Counted from the stretch's first letter, positions 1-8,414 are shown. The stretch is 64,000 nucleotides of DNA from Olleya sp. Bg11-27 (GCF_002831645.1 NZ_CP025117.1:1867514-1931513); one strand, 5' to 3'. Made by a program: numbers and translations. Notes: generated by a model from the letters alone, not told the origin.

Positions 1-37
1 GGGTGGGTTTGTTAGACATTGGGTAACACGCTAGATT

Positions 38-436
38 TTAAACCTTGTCTTTAGTCACTAAATCTTCAATTTTATAGAATAGGATTGCATTAAACAGAAT
101 GTAAATAATTGCTGTCCAGAATCCATACAACATAGATAGCCAACTTGATGCTCCAAAACTGTGTGCAATTAAAACAAACAATAAGAAAACACGAGAATAT
201 TTTTTAGGGCTATAATAGCCTAATAGTCCAATTATAATTAGCCAAAGTCCGCAAAGTATAAAAATTCCGGACACATGTTGATTCATCACAAAATGACCTA
301 TATCATTTGCTTCGTTTGCGATAGTTAGATCTCCATTCCAATAGGCTTTAGGTTGATGCACAATAGTAATTACAGCATCAAAAAGGCTTGCCCATAAAGC
401 AGGGATTAGAACAAGTAGTTTGTTTTTTTTGGTCAT
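38..436 (-). CDS. small multi-spanning membrane protein, unknown function
   Basis: The product has 132 residues and about four hydrophobic segments (residues 7-25, 55-75, 82-100, 104-122), so an inner-membrane protein is expected. I recognise no family or catalytic motif. It starts at ATG 436 with a short charged N-terminus (MTKKNK) and ends in a charged tail. It is the first of the minus-strand cassette genes: the attC-like element at 545-676 lies upstream of it, leaving a leader of about 110 nt. Its downstream boundary is near the window edge and cannot be judged. Confidence 0.75.
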   Translation of the reverse strand: MTKKNKLLVLIPALWASLFDAVITIVHQPKAYWNGDLTIANEANDIGHFVMNQHVSGIFILCGLWLIIIGLLGYYSPKKYSRVFLLFVLIAHSFGASSWLSMLYGFWTAIIYILFNAILFYKIEDLVTKDKV

Positions 437-544
437 TTGGTTGGTTTTCTTTTTGGTAGTGTGTTTGGGAGTGAAATTAGTGATTTTAAATCAAATAGCA
501 ATTCTGCTATATTATTGGTGTTATGCTTGTTTTTTTCATATGTG

Positions 545-676
545 GCATAACGTCTTTGTTTATGATTATTGAGTTTTGTGTGCGCGGATTTTCCGAAGGA
601 AAATCAGAAGTTAGCAAAAGCGCACGGACTCTTGATTAAGCTCTAAGCTAAGCATTGTTTTTATTCGGTGTTAGCA
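545..676 (-). repeat. attC-like site, type A
   Basis: Imperfect palindrome of 132 bp. On the minus strand it starts TGCTAAC (670-676) and ends GTTATGC (545-551). A perfect central hairpin, GATTTTCC/GGAAAATC with a 3-nt loop, lies at 587-605. The arms repeat the type A consensus seen in more than ten other intergenic positions here. Confidence 0.75.
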
Positions 677-715
677 ACCGTTTTTTAATTCAGATTATTA
701 ATTTAAATTTACATT

Positions 716-1222
716 ATGGAACAGATTAAAACAAAAAAACATACAAAATTCACATTAGAGCTTATATTTTCAGAAGCTAATAAAATGGCTACTCATATTT
801 TAGATTCAATTTCTGAAAATAGAAACAAATCATTTGTCTTATTTGCGTTTATAACATCAATATTATCGTATTCATTTATTAAAATTACAGAATGCGAATA
901 TTTGTATTCCGTTTTATTAATCGGATGCATTATAAGTCTTTGGTTTTTACGAAATAATTTATTCCCACAAACCATAACTTTTAATGGTGCTTTGCCTGAA
1001 AACATGATGAATTCTTATTTCGACGATTTTAAAAAGGAAAAACTTGAAAAAGAATATTTAGCAACTCAAATAGAAACGTATAATTCTGCTATGAATAACA
1101 ACAGAGTGCAAATGTATAAAATGGTTTCTCGGTTTAAAATTTCCGTTATAATAACTTTAGTCTCCTTTTTTCTTTTTGGGCTCGTTTTTCTTTTCGGTCT
1201 TGTTGAAAGTTTGCCAGCTTGA
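716..1222 (+). CDS. three-TM membrane protein, cassette gene in reverse orientation
   Basis: The product has 168 residues. Hydrophobic segments lie at about residues 38-56, 62-79 and 141-163, and a charged cytosolic-looking stretch with a predicted helical region (about 100-138) lies between the second and third. The architecture (short cytosolic N-terminus, TM hairpin, helical linker, C-terminal TM) loosely recalls small TM effectors such as Pycsar/SLATT-type proteins, but I see no diagnostic motif and this is only a shape resemblance. It is the only sizeable plus-strand gene in the first 23 kb, lying between attC-like sites at 545-676 and 1318-1450, so it is inverted relative to all other cassettes. 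Its 3' end overlaps a possible 41-aa gene on the other strand. Confidence 0.7.
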   Translation: MEQIKTKKHTKFTLELIFSEANKMATHILDSISENRNKSFVLFAFITSILSYSFIKITECEYLYSVLLIGCIISLWFLRNNLFPQTITFNGALPENMMNSYFDDFKKEKLEKEYLATQIETYNSAMNNNRVQMYKMVSRFKISVIITLVSFFLFGLVFLFGLVESLPA

Positions 1223-1282
1223 TGACGTATTCGGTCTTTGAGTAACTTTCGGGTCTTTTGGTTTATCTTCTTTATCGCTCAT
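1157..1282 (-). CDS. possible 41-aa Lys/Pro-rich small protein
   Basis: A minus-strand reading frame runs from ATG at 1282 to TAA at 1157. The peptide starts MSDKEDKPKDPKVTQRPNTS, contains SSSWQTFNKTE, and ends in a lysine-rich tail with KKKKGD. Its composition is not that of random AT-rich sequence, and its orientation matches the other cassettes. It overlaps the last 66 nt of the plus-strand gene 716-1222, so the cassette would hold two convergent genes. The upstream GTTGACA core of the next site lies about 35 nt away, a normal cassette leader length. It is too short to judge from one sequence. Confidence 0.35.
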   Translation of the reverse strand: MSDKEDKPKDPKVTQRPNTSSSWQTFNKTEKKNEPKKKKGD

Positions 1283-1317
1283 ATTTTTTATTTTTCATAG
1301 TGTGATTCGTAAATGAT

Positions 1318-1450
1318 TGTCAACGGTTACGTATAAGAATAGTTGCAGGTTTACGTGTGAGGATTTTCCGCAGGAAAATCAGGCGTAGTAAACTTGCAAC
1401 GACCTTTGGTTAAGCCCAATATTGAGCAATTATTTTATACATTGTTGGCA
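1318..1450 (-). repeat. attC-like site, type A
   Basis: 133 bp. On the minus strand it begins TGCCAAC directly after the stop codon of the next gene (1451) and ends GTTGACA. The central hairpin GATTTTCC-TGC-GGAAAATC is perfect. Outer arms TTATAC / GTATAA pair. Confidence 0.8.
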
Positions 1451-2023
1451 TTAGTACTTTTTTGACCAGATTGTTTCAAACCATTCACGCACTACTAACA
1501 CTTCATCTGTCACTTTTTGTCCGTTTTCGTCCAATGTGTTCTCAAAAAATTCCCAATGTGCTTTTTTCCATTTTTCGAGTGGTTTAATGTCGGTTCCCAT
1601 ATCTAATTCAGCATAATCTTTGGTAATTTGATTGAAAGGAATTGTGTCTACTTTTTTAATCTCAATTATTGCTCGAGCCTCTCCGTTTAAATTCGTTACA
1701 ATACGTTTCGTACCGATTTTTGGTAAGTCAATATTTGCTTCTTTATACCAAATATATAAACCAGAACTAGTTTGCTTTTTTTTGTTAATTATTAATTCAG
1801 CAAATCGTTCAGCTTCTTTTTCATCATCGTCATAAAATTCAGTATCAGGTAGTTCGTCTTTTTTAAATTCGGGATTTGATTCCGTAAAATTATTCCACAT
1901 TGCATGAACAGATTTGTGAATTCCGTTTTCTGTATCTATTTTCGTCTGTATTTCTGTCTTCGTTTTGGGTTCGTTTTTACAACTCATAAAAATCAAAAAC
2001 AGGACGATTGCTAAATGTTTCAT
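1451..2023 (-). CDS. lipoprotein, unknown function
   Basis: I chose ATG 2023 rather than the upstream ATG at 2047 because it gives a clean SPII signal peptide (MKHLAIVLFLIFMSC, lipid-modified Cys15), followed by a charged Asn/Lys/Thr-rich linker. The mature part of about 175 residues is soluble and rich in Glu/Asp/Trp, and no domain is recognised. A central YIWYKEANIDLPKIGTKR stretch and a C-terminal VVREWFETIWSKKY helix are the most distinctive parts. It fills one cassette: the stop codon abuts the attC-like site 1318-1450, and the start lies 20 nt after a GTTGGTA core. Confidence 0.75.
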   Translation of the reverse strand: MKHLAIVLFLIFMSCKNEPKTKTEIQTKIDTENGIHKSVHAMWNNFTESNPEFKKDELPDTEFYDDDEKEAERFAELIINKKKQTSSGLYIWYKEANIDLPKIGTKRIVTNLNGEARAIIEIKKVDTIPFNQITKDYAELDMGTDIKPLEKWKKAHWEFFENTLDENGQKVTDEVLVVREWFETIWSKKY

Positions 2024-2041
2024 AGTTTCTTTTAGTATTAA

Positions 2042-2334
2042 TACCAACTTGTTATATAATCACTTTTATTACTCATATCCCGTAAATACAAAAGGATATA
2101 GTGCTTTTTTAGTACTGATATATTGTAAAGTTTTGTTACACAAACCTACAACTATTCTTATACGTGTGAAATACGTAGAACTACGTATATTTATGTAATA
2201 TCAGCAAGTTACAGCAGCTTGATCAGTAGTGGTTACGGGTTTCCGTAAAGGCATAAAAAAAACACGAGATTGGGTGTTTTTTAGATGTTTCGCTTTGCTC
2301 TGAATGATAGCTGAGGTTTGAATGTTAAGTTTGG
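2042..2334 (-). repeat. type C element, left (head) part
   Basis: First of the long repeats. From its left end it holds a TACCAAC end (GTTGGTA on minus), AT-rich sequence with a conserved cat-atcccgtaaatac motif, a perfect ATACGTAG-AA-CTACGTAT palindrome, a CGG-rich hairpin around gggtttccgtaaagg, and an AAAAAACAC...GTGTTTTTT hairpin. It stops at GTTAAGT, where full-length copies such as 5446-5925 continue. The missing right part is found 740 bp away at 3073-3254. Confidence 0.75.
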
Positions 2335-3057
2335 TTAATTATCCAGGTTGTTAGCGTCATTGTTTTTATTTATTATAATTTTTAAATAGCTTTCAAGTTT
2401 AAACGCATCTAAATTTGTAATCGGAATAGATTGAGATGAAAGTTTTTTATTTTCAAATAACTCAACTTTGAAATCACTTTTTTCAATTAAGACGCCGTCA
2501 ACAAAGCTGACATCATAATATTCTTCTTTCTTATTATTAAGAAAATCTGTATAATTGATTCTTATGATAAATAACGGGTTAATAAGCAGTGGAGTATATC
2601 CGTTTTTTATTAATTCTGTACTCATTACTCTTGTAAATTCATCAAATTTTATATTGTTATCAAAACCTTTTAGTAATCTAATATCTCCCTTGTTTTCTCC
2701 AGTTCTATAGCTCTCATTAAAACATCCAGTTAAGTGAATATATTTATTCAGTTTATTATTCTGTTGATCAATAATTTCGAAGTGAGCATAACTTTTAATC
2801 CTTGTGGAAATATTTTTTGCTTTACCTCCAAACTTAGATATTTTAACTGCGATTTCTCTAATGTAACCTGTGGCATCTCTTTTGACTTCTTGTGATAAAT
2901 TAAAATCTGGCGTGTTCTCATAATAGCTCATCTGTTTTTGTTCATTGGCTATTACATTTGAATTATACGAAACAATTATTGCCATCAAGCCTAACAATAG
3001 CGTTGTTAATACATTAAAATAAATTTTATTTTTCTTTAAAAACTTCTTAATCTTCAT
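2335..3057 (-). CDS. membrane-anchored protein, unknown function
   Basis: The product has 240 residues. A basic N-terminus (MKIKKFLKKNK) is followed by one TM helix (about residues 14-34), so it is probably anchored with the bulk outside the cytoplasm. The soluble part has alternating beta-like segments and no motif I recognise. The gene lies between the head (2042-2334) and tail (3073-3254) of a single type C repeat, as if it had been inserted inside that element. This differs from the other genes, which lie between whole repeats. Confidence 0.7.
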   Translation of the reverse strand: MKIKKFLKKNKIYFNVLTTLLLGLMAIIVSYNSNVIANEQKQMSYYENTPDFNLSQEVKRDATGYIREIAVKISKFGGKAKNISTRIKSYAHFEIIDQQNNKLNKYIHLTGCFNESYRTGENKGDIRLLKGFDNNIKFDEFTRVMSTELIKNGYTPLLINPLFIIRINYTDFLNNKKEEYYDVSFVDGVLIEKSDFKVELFENKKLSSQSIPITNLDAFKLESYLKIIINKNNDANNLDN

Positions 3058-3072
3058 TTGTAAATAATTACG

Positions 3073-3254
3073 AACGTTATGTTTAAAAATAGTTTCGGGA
3101 TTGTATTTGAGGATTTACGAACTGCTGTATACGTTCATGAGTGCTATTGCTAGTAGTAATAGTGACGAAAAGATCAACGTAGTTGCTTACGTACGTTGGT
3201 GTGAGAGGCGCATTTCTACTATTTTAGTTGGAGCCATCTACTCGATTGTAGTAC
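3073..3254 (-). repeat. type C element, right (tail) part
   Basis: It carries the tail module shared with 5446-5925, 7933-8405, 13094-13567 and 44899-45541: a ccgtatacgt...acgtacg imperfect palindrome, the CTATTGCTAGTAGTAATAG hairpin, and a final module ending ctactcgattg next to the stop of the following minus-strand gene. It is separated from its head by the gene 2335-3057. Confidence 0.75.
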
Positions 3255-3268
3255 ATTTTATTTGTATT

Positions 3269-4501
3269 CTAAGTATCTGAATTATTCCCTTTACTGATAA
3301 TTGATTGGTATATTTTTTCTCTTAAAAATTCAGTTGCTTTTATATCCTCATCTTTGATAAGCCCCTCAAGTTTATCTATTTTTTCAAGTAATTCAACCAG
3401 CGATTTTATCCTACCTTTAAGAGTTTTTTGAAATTCGGTATTATATTTTTTAATATCTGGATTGTTTGATTTTTGCAATCTGATTGATAAATAATTTTGG
3501 ATATCATTAAATTTTTTGAGTTTTCCAATACTCATATAATTTTCTATAGATTCAGCTATATATTCATTTATATTTTCAGGTAATAACTTAATATATTCTT
3601 TTGCTTTTTTAATTGTATTACCGTGACCTATACTCAAAATTGTTGTTTTGATATCGTTTTTAGTATATACAGAGTAATCTTTTGTTTGTATGATGAAACT
3701 TCCATTAAGCTTTACTGCTTTACTTTTAATTTCACTATTTGTTAATTCAATTGCAAAAGAAAGAAATACTTCGTCGCTAATCTTTCTATCATTATCAATC
3801 TCTCTGAAAATAACTGATATTTCAGATTCATCGAAACTAAAATGTTCAACTTCAAAGTTATATCCATAGCTTTTCAAAGCGTTTAATTGATAAAGTGTTA
3901 TAAAAACAGAAAAGGCTATATTGTAATCTTTGTATACGTTTGTAGAAGTTATTGCTCTAAGATATAGTTTTTCATCTTCTCCCTCAACATATCTTAATTT
4001 TCTAGCTTCAGAACTGTTTTTATTTAATTCTTCTAATTTTTCAATATTTAGTTGAATTAAATCATCAAACTCAATTCTGTTTAAATTATTAAAAAATTTA
4101 TCTGCTTTATAAAGTCCATCAAGTAAATCATTTCTTACTGAATATGCTGAAATTGCAGAAATTCTATCAGATTTATAATTTTGTAATATTTCGGGATCCG
4201 TTATGTTAAAAACTTCAATTTCAATTTGATTTTTTTCGCTAAATTTACTTATATGAATATTTTTAACGTCGGAATCAATATCGAATTTATCAATTCTGTT
4301 TTCTAAATTTAAGATTGCCTCAACCAAAGTTTTAGCACCTTTAATATTTAGTGAAATATCTTTACTTAAGTCAATATTCAATTGATTAATTAATTCATCT
4401 TTAAGTTCAAAATCCTCAACTAATTTGAAAGCTTCACTTAGTAAAATTCCATTATCAAATTTGTCATATTCGTTTACTCTAATTCTTTTTACAATGCTCA
4501 T
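3269..4501 (-). CDS. 410-aa cytosolic protein, unknown function
   Basis: This is one of the longest cassette genes (410 residues). There is no signal peptide or TM segment. The N-terminal half is acidic and rich in Asp/Asn/Ile. The centre (about 165-290) looks like an alternating alpha/beta domain with LRYVEGEDEKLYLRAITS and NIAFSVFITLYQLNALK stretches, and the last 100 residues are highly helical (KSLVELLEKIDKLEGLIKDE) and could form a coiled coil. The LYLRAITS region faintly recalls phage DUF932-like proteins, too weakly to name it. The start MSIVKRIRVNEYDK is preceded by a 46-nt leader to the repeat core at 4547. Confidence 0.75.
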   Translation of the reverse strand: MSIVKRIRVNEYDKFDNGILLSEAFKLVEDFELKDELINQLNIDLSKDISLNIKGAKTLVEAILNLENRIDKFDIDSDVKNIHISKFSEKNQIEIEVFNITDPEILQNYKSDRISAISAYSVRNDLLDGLYKADKFFNNLNRIEFDDLIQLNIEKLEELNKNSSEARKLRYVEGEDEKLYLRAITSTNVYKDYNIAFSVFITLYQLNALKSYGYNFEVEHFSFDESEISVIFREIDNDRKISDEVFLSFAIELTNSEIKSKAVKLNGSFIIQTKDYSVYTKNDIKTTILSIGHGNTIKKAKEYIKLLPENINEYIAESIENYMSIGKLKKFNDIQNYLSIRLQKSNNPDIKKYNTEFQKTLKGRIKSLVELLEKIDKLEGLIKDEDIKATEFLREKIYQSIISKGNNSDT

Positions 4502-4546
4502 TTTTTTCTTGTTTTATTTATATAGAAATTTTTCATTTTAAATGTT

Positions 4547-4970
4547 CTACAACTCGTTATATAATCACTTTTATTACTCATATCCCGTAAATACAAAAGA
4601 ATATAGCGCCTTTTTAGTACTGATAACCCGTAAAGCTCTGTTACACAAACCTACAACTATTCCTATACGTGTGAAATACGTAGAACTACGTGTATTTATG
4701 TAATATCAGCAAGTTACAACAGCTTGATTAGTAATGGTTACGGTTTTCCGTAAAGGCATAAAAAAAAACACGAGATTGGGTGTTTTTAGATGTTTTGCTG
4801 CACTTTGAATGACAGCTGAGGTTTGAATGTTAAGTTTGGTTGGATGGTTAGGGCTATGGAAAGTTGTGGTTTTGTTTATGAGGGTTTACGAAGGAAAATT
4901 AGAAGCTAGCAAACGAGCAACTGACTTTGGTTACCCTTAAACTAGCAATTTTTTATAGGTGTTTTGCTTA
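4547..4970 (-). repeat. chimeric element: type C head joined to type A right arm
   Basis: The left 290 bp are the standard type C head, including the ACGTAG/CTACGT palindrome and the AACAC...GTGTT hairpin. From about 4870 it continues with a type A right arm (gagggtttacgaaggaaaattag, then ctttggtt, then aattttttataggtgtt). This hybrid shows how the two families relate. Confidence 0.7.
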
Positions 4971-5025
4971 GTGCTTTTTTACTTCAGTTTTTTATTCAGT
5001 AACTAGATCTAAAGATTAAATTATT

Positions 5026-5403
5026 TTATTCAATTTTAATATCAATTAGAGAAACATCTCCATTCGGTTTTTGTTTTAGTTCAACAGTATAATTACTTCT
5101 AATCATTGCACCGAAACCATTTTGAGAGTCAACATAAGATGTTATTATGAATGAACCATTCTTTTTTTTAACTTTTGCTTTAAAAAGAGCAGGAAATTTA
5201 GCTGTACTAGGAGCTTTTAATTGTCTTTCAACAAATTTTTGGGAAGCAATTACAGCTTCATTGTCACTTAAGTTATTGTTTTTTTTATATTCCGATGAAG
5301 AGTTTGGGATTCCGAAATCTCTTTCCATTTTGTAATCTATGTATTTGTTATACAGAAACATACCTGCGGTCAATACAATAAGTATAATTAATGTTTTTTT
5401 CAT
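5026..5403 (-). CDS. membrane-anchored protein with APSTAKFP / SQNGFGA motifs
   Basis: I chose ATG 5403 because the peptide then begins MKKTLIILIVLTAGMFLYNK, a single N-terminal TM/signal anchor. The longer ORF only adds a charged extension inside the repeat-side leader. The mature 100 residues contain KAPSTAKFP (about 67-75) and DSQNGFGAMIRSNYTVEL, a motif pair I know from many small exported bacterial and phage-associated proteins whose function is not established. It is probably exposed outside the cytoplasm. It fills a cassette between repeats at 4547-4970 and 5446-5925. Confidence 0.7.
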   Translation of the reverse strand: MKKTLIILIVLTAGMFLYNKYIDYKMERDFGIPNSSSEYKKNNNLSDNEAVIASQKFVERQLKAPSTAKFPALFKAKVKKKNGSFIITSYVDSQNGFGAMIRSNYTVELKQKPNGDVSLIDIKIE

Positions 5404-5445
5404 TTTTTTTAGTTTTATGTTCGTTTTGTGAGTTTTCGGTATTGA

Positions 5446-5925
5446 GCACAACTCGTTATATAATTACCTTTATTACTCATATCGCGTAAATATATTAGGA
5501 TATAGCGCATTTTTAGTACTGATAACTCGTATAGCCATTTTACATAAAATTACAGCTATTATTCTGCGTGTGAGATGCTTAGAGCTACGTGTGTTTATGT
5601 AATACCAGCAAGTTACAACAGCTTGATTAGTAATGGTTACGGTTTTCCGTAATGGCATAAAAAAAAACACGAGATTGGGTGTTTTTAGATGTTTTGCTTT
5701 GCTTTGAATGACAGTTTAGGTTGGAGTGTTAGGTTTGGTTGGATGGTTAGGGCTATGGAAAGTTGTGGTTTTGTATGCGAGGATTTACGAACCGCCGTAA
5801 TTACGTTCCTGAGTGCTATTGCTAGTAGTAATAGTGACGAAAAGATCAACGTAGTTGCTTACGTACGGTGGCGTGAGAGACGCACTTGGATTATATTAGT
5901 CGGAGTTGTCTATTCGATTGTATGC
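5446..5925 (-). repeat. type C element, full length
   Basis: 480 bp, one of the most complete copies. Core GTTGTGC on minus (5446-5452), head palindromes, TTTACGG..CCGTAAA-type hairpin, AACAC/GTGTT hairpin, then ggttggatggttagggctatgg, the gcgaggatttacg join, and the tail module ending attcgattgtatgc next to the stop codon at 5931. Confidence 0.75.
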
Positions 5926-5930
5926 TGGCT

Positions 5931-6191
5931 TTATTTCCATTTATTTTCAAATTCGTCTTTGTCGATTGAATAATTTTCAAACTCACTCAAATCAAGATTT
6001 TGGTCGGATAGTCCTCCAAATTCATCTTCAAGATTTTGATTGTCATACTTTAAAATTTTTCCATTCTCATAAACCTCAATTTGTCTTAAAACTTCTCCAT
6101 TATTACCTGTCTCGAAAAACCAGACTGATTTTCCCCAAATTTCATATTGGTCGCCACGATTTTCGTCCCAATGTCGTTTAAAATATTTCAT
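5931..6191 (-). CDS. 86-aa cytosolic protein, second gene of a two-gene cassette
   Basis: The acidic soluble product begins MKYFKRHWDENRGDQYEIWG, has a WFFETGNNGEVLRQIEVYENG beta-rich centre, and ends FGGLSDQNLDLSEF...EFENKWK. I know similar short proteins in diverse bacteria, often next to TA- or immunity-like genes, but no function is established. Its ATG overlaps the stop of the upstream gene 6188-6592 (ATGA), so the pair is translationally coupled and moved as one unit. Confidence 0.75.
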   Translation of the reverse strand: MKYFKRHWDENRGDQYEIWGKSVWFFETGNNGEVLRQIEVYENGKILKYDNQNLEDEFGGLSDQNLDLSEFENYSIDKDEFENKWK

Positions 6192-6592
6192 TCTGTTATT
6201 TCTACCAGTTTTAAGTCTAATTCCTTTATTACTTTGTCAATATCAAATTCAAAACCTTTTGGAATGTTAATAGTCGCAAGACTACCAATATCAACTTGCC
6301 AAAATCCACCTCTTTTTGTCAGTTCTTCTCCGAGTATTCGATAGTCCGATTCTTTATGTTTTGGAGTTAATCTAAATCTGCGAGTAATAAATTCAGATTC
6401 CTTTGTTATTCTTTCAACCTCGTATATTCCTTTTTCGTTAACCGTAGTTTCAAATTCAGTTCCCAAAGTCAATTTTGGATTACAAAAGTCATTATCAATC
6501 ATCCGAAATTTATTTTCAGATAGCTGTTCAACATAAAGATTAGTCGTTACTTTCTCTTCTTTGTAATAAACTTTAATCTCGACTTCGTTCAT
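6188..6592 (-). CDS. 134-aa cytosolic protein, first gene of a two-gene cassette
   Basis: A soluble, charged protein with mostly beta-like segments (VEIKVYYKEEKVTTNLYVEQL; FRMIDNDFCNPKLTLGTEF; YEVERITKESEFITRRFRLT). No domain is recognised. The start at 6592 lies 13 nt after the GTTGTAC core of the attC-like site at 6606. It overlaps the next gene by four bases (ATGA), which suggests co-expression and perhaps a complex of the two proteins; partnership is an inference from coupling only. Confidence 0.75.
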   Translation of the reverse strand: MNEVEIKVYYKEEKVTTNLYVEQLSENKFRMIDNDFCNPKLTLGTEFETTVNEKGIYEVERITKESEFITRRFRLTPKHKESDYRILGEELTKRGGFWQVDIGSLATINIPKGFEFDIDKVIKELDLKLVEITE

Positions 6593-6605
6593 TTTATTTG
6601 CTTGC

Positions 6606-6738
6606 GTACAACGGTTTTGTATAAGATTAGTTGCTGGTTTGTGTGCGTGGATTTTCCGCAGTAAAATCAGATGTAATAAAAGAGCACGAACTCTTGATTA
6701 AGTACTAAACTACGCATTGTTTTTATACGGTGTTACAA
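6606..6738 (-). repeat. attC-like site, type A
   Basis: 133 bp. Minus strand starts TTGTAAC after the stop of 6749-7300 and ends GTTGTAC. The central hairpin has one mismatch (ggattttccgcagtaaaatc). Confidence 0.75.
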
Positions 6739-6748
6739 GCCGGCTTTT

Positions 6749-7300
6749 TTAAATTCCGATTATTTTTTTAATTTTTTTCGGATATCTATGTCTTAAAAAT
6801 ATACTTGTGGAAAATAATCCAAGTATTATCATAAAAGGAAAAAGGAAATACAACTCAGATTTCGCATCATTCATATCGTAAATAATTGTTCCATCATCGT
6901 TTTCTAATTGAAATATTACTGGGTTCCATTTTTCCGATTGCGTTTTTTTTATCCAAACTTTAACCATCTTCGAGTTAAGTAAAGCTGTTTTTATATTTTC
7001 ATACTTTTCATTTCGGTAATCATATCCAATGTTTTTTGTTAATGAGTAGATATGTGTTTGTCCAATTATTTGCAACTGTAATTCTGATTTAGTGCTTTTT
7101 ACTTTATGAAATCGGTTGTCTGTGATTATTTGGGTATAGTAGGTTTCTACTTTTTTTATTTGTCCAGTTATAGAAATTAAAGAACTTTTAGAAGTGAATA
7201 AAGTTGGTGCAAAGAAGTAAAAAGCACAAAAAATCAAAGTGATTCCAACAGTCAAATTCAATTCAGCGTAATAATTTTTCCACCATTTTTTGTTATTCAT
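6749..7300 (-). CDS. two-TM membrane protein, unknown function
   Basis: The product has 183 residues. TM helices lie at about residues 13-33 and 150-168, enclosing an extracytoplasmic-type domain of about 110 residues with alternating beta segments (SLISITGQIKKVETYY, SELQLQIIGQTHIYSL, KVWIKKTQSEKWNPVIFQLE). This layout resembles small DUF3592-like membrane proteins, but I cannot assign it. A short basic C-terminus follows. It lies between type A sites at 6606-6738 and 7331-7464. Confidence 0.75.
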   Translation of the reverse strand: MNNKKWWKNYYAELNLTVGITLIFCAFYFFAPTLFTSKSSLISITGQIKKVETYYTQIITDNRFHKVKSTKSELQLQIIGQTHIYSLTKNIGYDYRNEKYENIKTALLNSKMVKVWIKKTQSEKWNPVIFQLENDDGTIIYDMNDAKSELYFLFPFMIILGLFSTSIFLRHRYPKKIKKIIGI

Positions 7301-7330
7301 ATTTTCGAAGTAAGGCTGCTATCAGCTTGT

Positions 7331-7464
7331 TTGTAACGGTCTCGTATAAGAATAGTTGCGGGTTTACGTGCGAGGATTTTCCGTAGGAAAATCAGACGTA
7401 GTAAACTTGCAACTACCTTTGGTTAAGCCCAAAATTGAGCAATTATTTTTATACATTGTTGGCA
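7331..7464 (-). repeat. attC-like site, type A
   Basis: 134 bp, nearly identical to 1318-1450. Minus strand begins TGCCAAC and ends GTTACAA. Central hairpin GATTTTCC-TAC-GGAAAATC is perfect. Confidence 0.8.
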
Positions 7465-7479
7465 AATCGTTTTTTATTT

Positions 7480-7890
7480 TCATATCGTTTGTATTCCGAT
7501 TAATAGAGTTCCAACAATTATTATTAAAAGTCCGAAAGAAAACAGTTTGTCAGAATTTTTCACGTGTGGATTTTCAGCACCAAATCCGTTATTTATTTCG
7601 TCTGAATTTCTCAAAAAGAGAATAAAATCTCTTTTGTGCATATTTTCACTAATTTGTTTAAAAATTCGATCAAAAATCCAATAGATTATTGGGACGCAAA
7701 ATCCGAAATACATAATTCGGTCATTCCTTAATTCCGTTTTAGAGTATAAAAACCCGAACAATCCGATTGTCAAAAGCCCGACACAAATCAGCCACACAAT
7801 TTTCGGTTTCATCCATTTCGTTTTTCTTGTATAAAGAATAAAGAAACTAATTCCGAGTGCTATTCCAATTCCGATTATACTATTATCCAA
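7480..7890 (-). CDS. multi-spanning membrane protein, unknown function
   Basis: The product has 136 residues and hydrophobic segments at about 4-19, 28-48, 58-77 and 116-134; the segment around 75-110 is charged and soluble. No family is recognised. Start MDNSIIGIGIALG at 7890, 42 nt after a GTTGGCA core at 7933-7939, a normal cassette leader. Confidence 0.7.
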   Translation of the reverse strand: MDNSIIGIGIALGISFFILYTRKTKWMKPKIVWLICVGLLTIGLFGFLYSKTELRNDRIMYFGFCVPIIYWIFDRIFKQISENMHKRDFILFLRNSDEINNGFGAENPHVKNSDKLFSFGLLIIIVGTLLIGIQTI

Positions 7891-7932
7891 TTCAGTTTAT
7901 TTTTCTTTTCCGTTAAGTTGCTCTCAAATGTT

Positions 7933-8405
7933 TGCCAACTCGTACTATAATCACTTTTATTACTCATATCCCGAAAATACAAAAGGATATAACGTCTTTT
8001 TATTACTGATATATTGTAAAGTTATGTTACACAAACTTACAACTATTTTTATACGTGTGAAATACGTAGAACTACTTGTGTTTAGATACTACCAGCAAGT
8101 TACAACAGCTTGATCAGTAATGGTTACAGGTTTCCGTAAAGGGATAAAAAAAACATGGGATTGGGTGTTTTTAGATGTTTCGCTTTTAATGATAGCTGAG
8201 GTTGGAGTGCTAGGTTTGGTTGGATGGTTAGGACTATGTAAAGTTGTGGTTTTGTGTGTGAGGATTTACGAACCGCCGTATATGTTCCTGAGCGCTATTG
8301 CTAGTAGTAATAGTGACGAAAAGATCAACGTAGTTGCTTACGTACGGTGGCGTGAGAGGCGCATTCCTACTATTTTAGTTGGAGCCGTCTACTCGATTGT
8401 GCACA
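7933..8405 (-). repeat. type C element, full length
   Basis: 473 bp. GTTGGCA core on minus at the gene-start side. Contains the head, the AACATGGGATTGGGTGTT hairpin, and the tail with gctattgctagtagtaatag and ctactcgattgtgcac. Confidence 0.75.
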
Positions 8406-8414
8406 GTGTTTTTG

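Noticed and set aside
5689-6344. Plus-strand ORFs in and after the type C element
   Set aside because: Frames through repeat DNA and antisense to the coupled gene pair.
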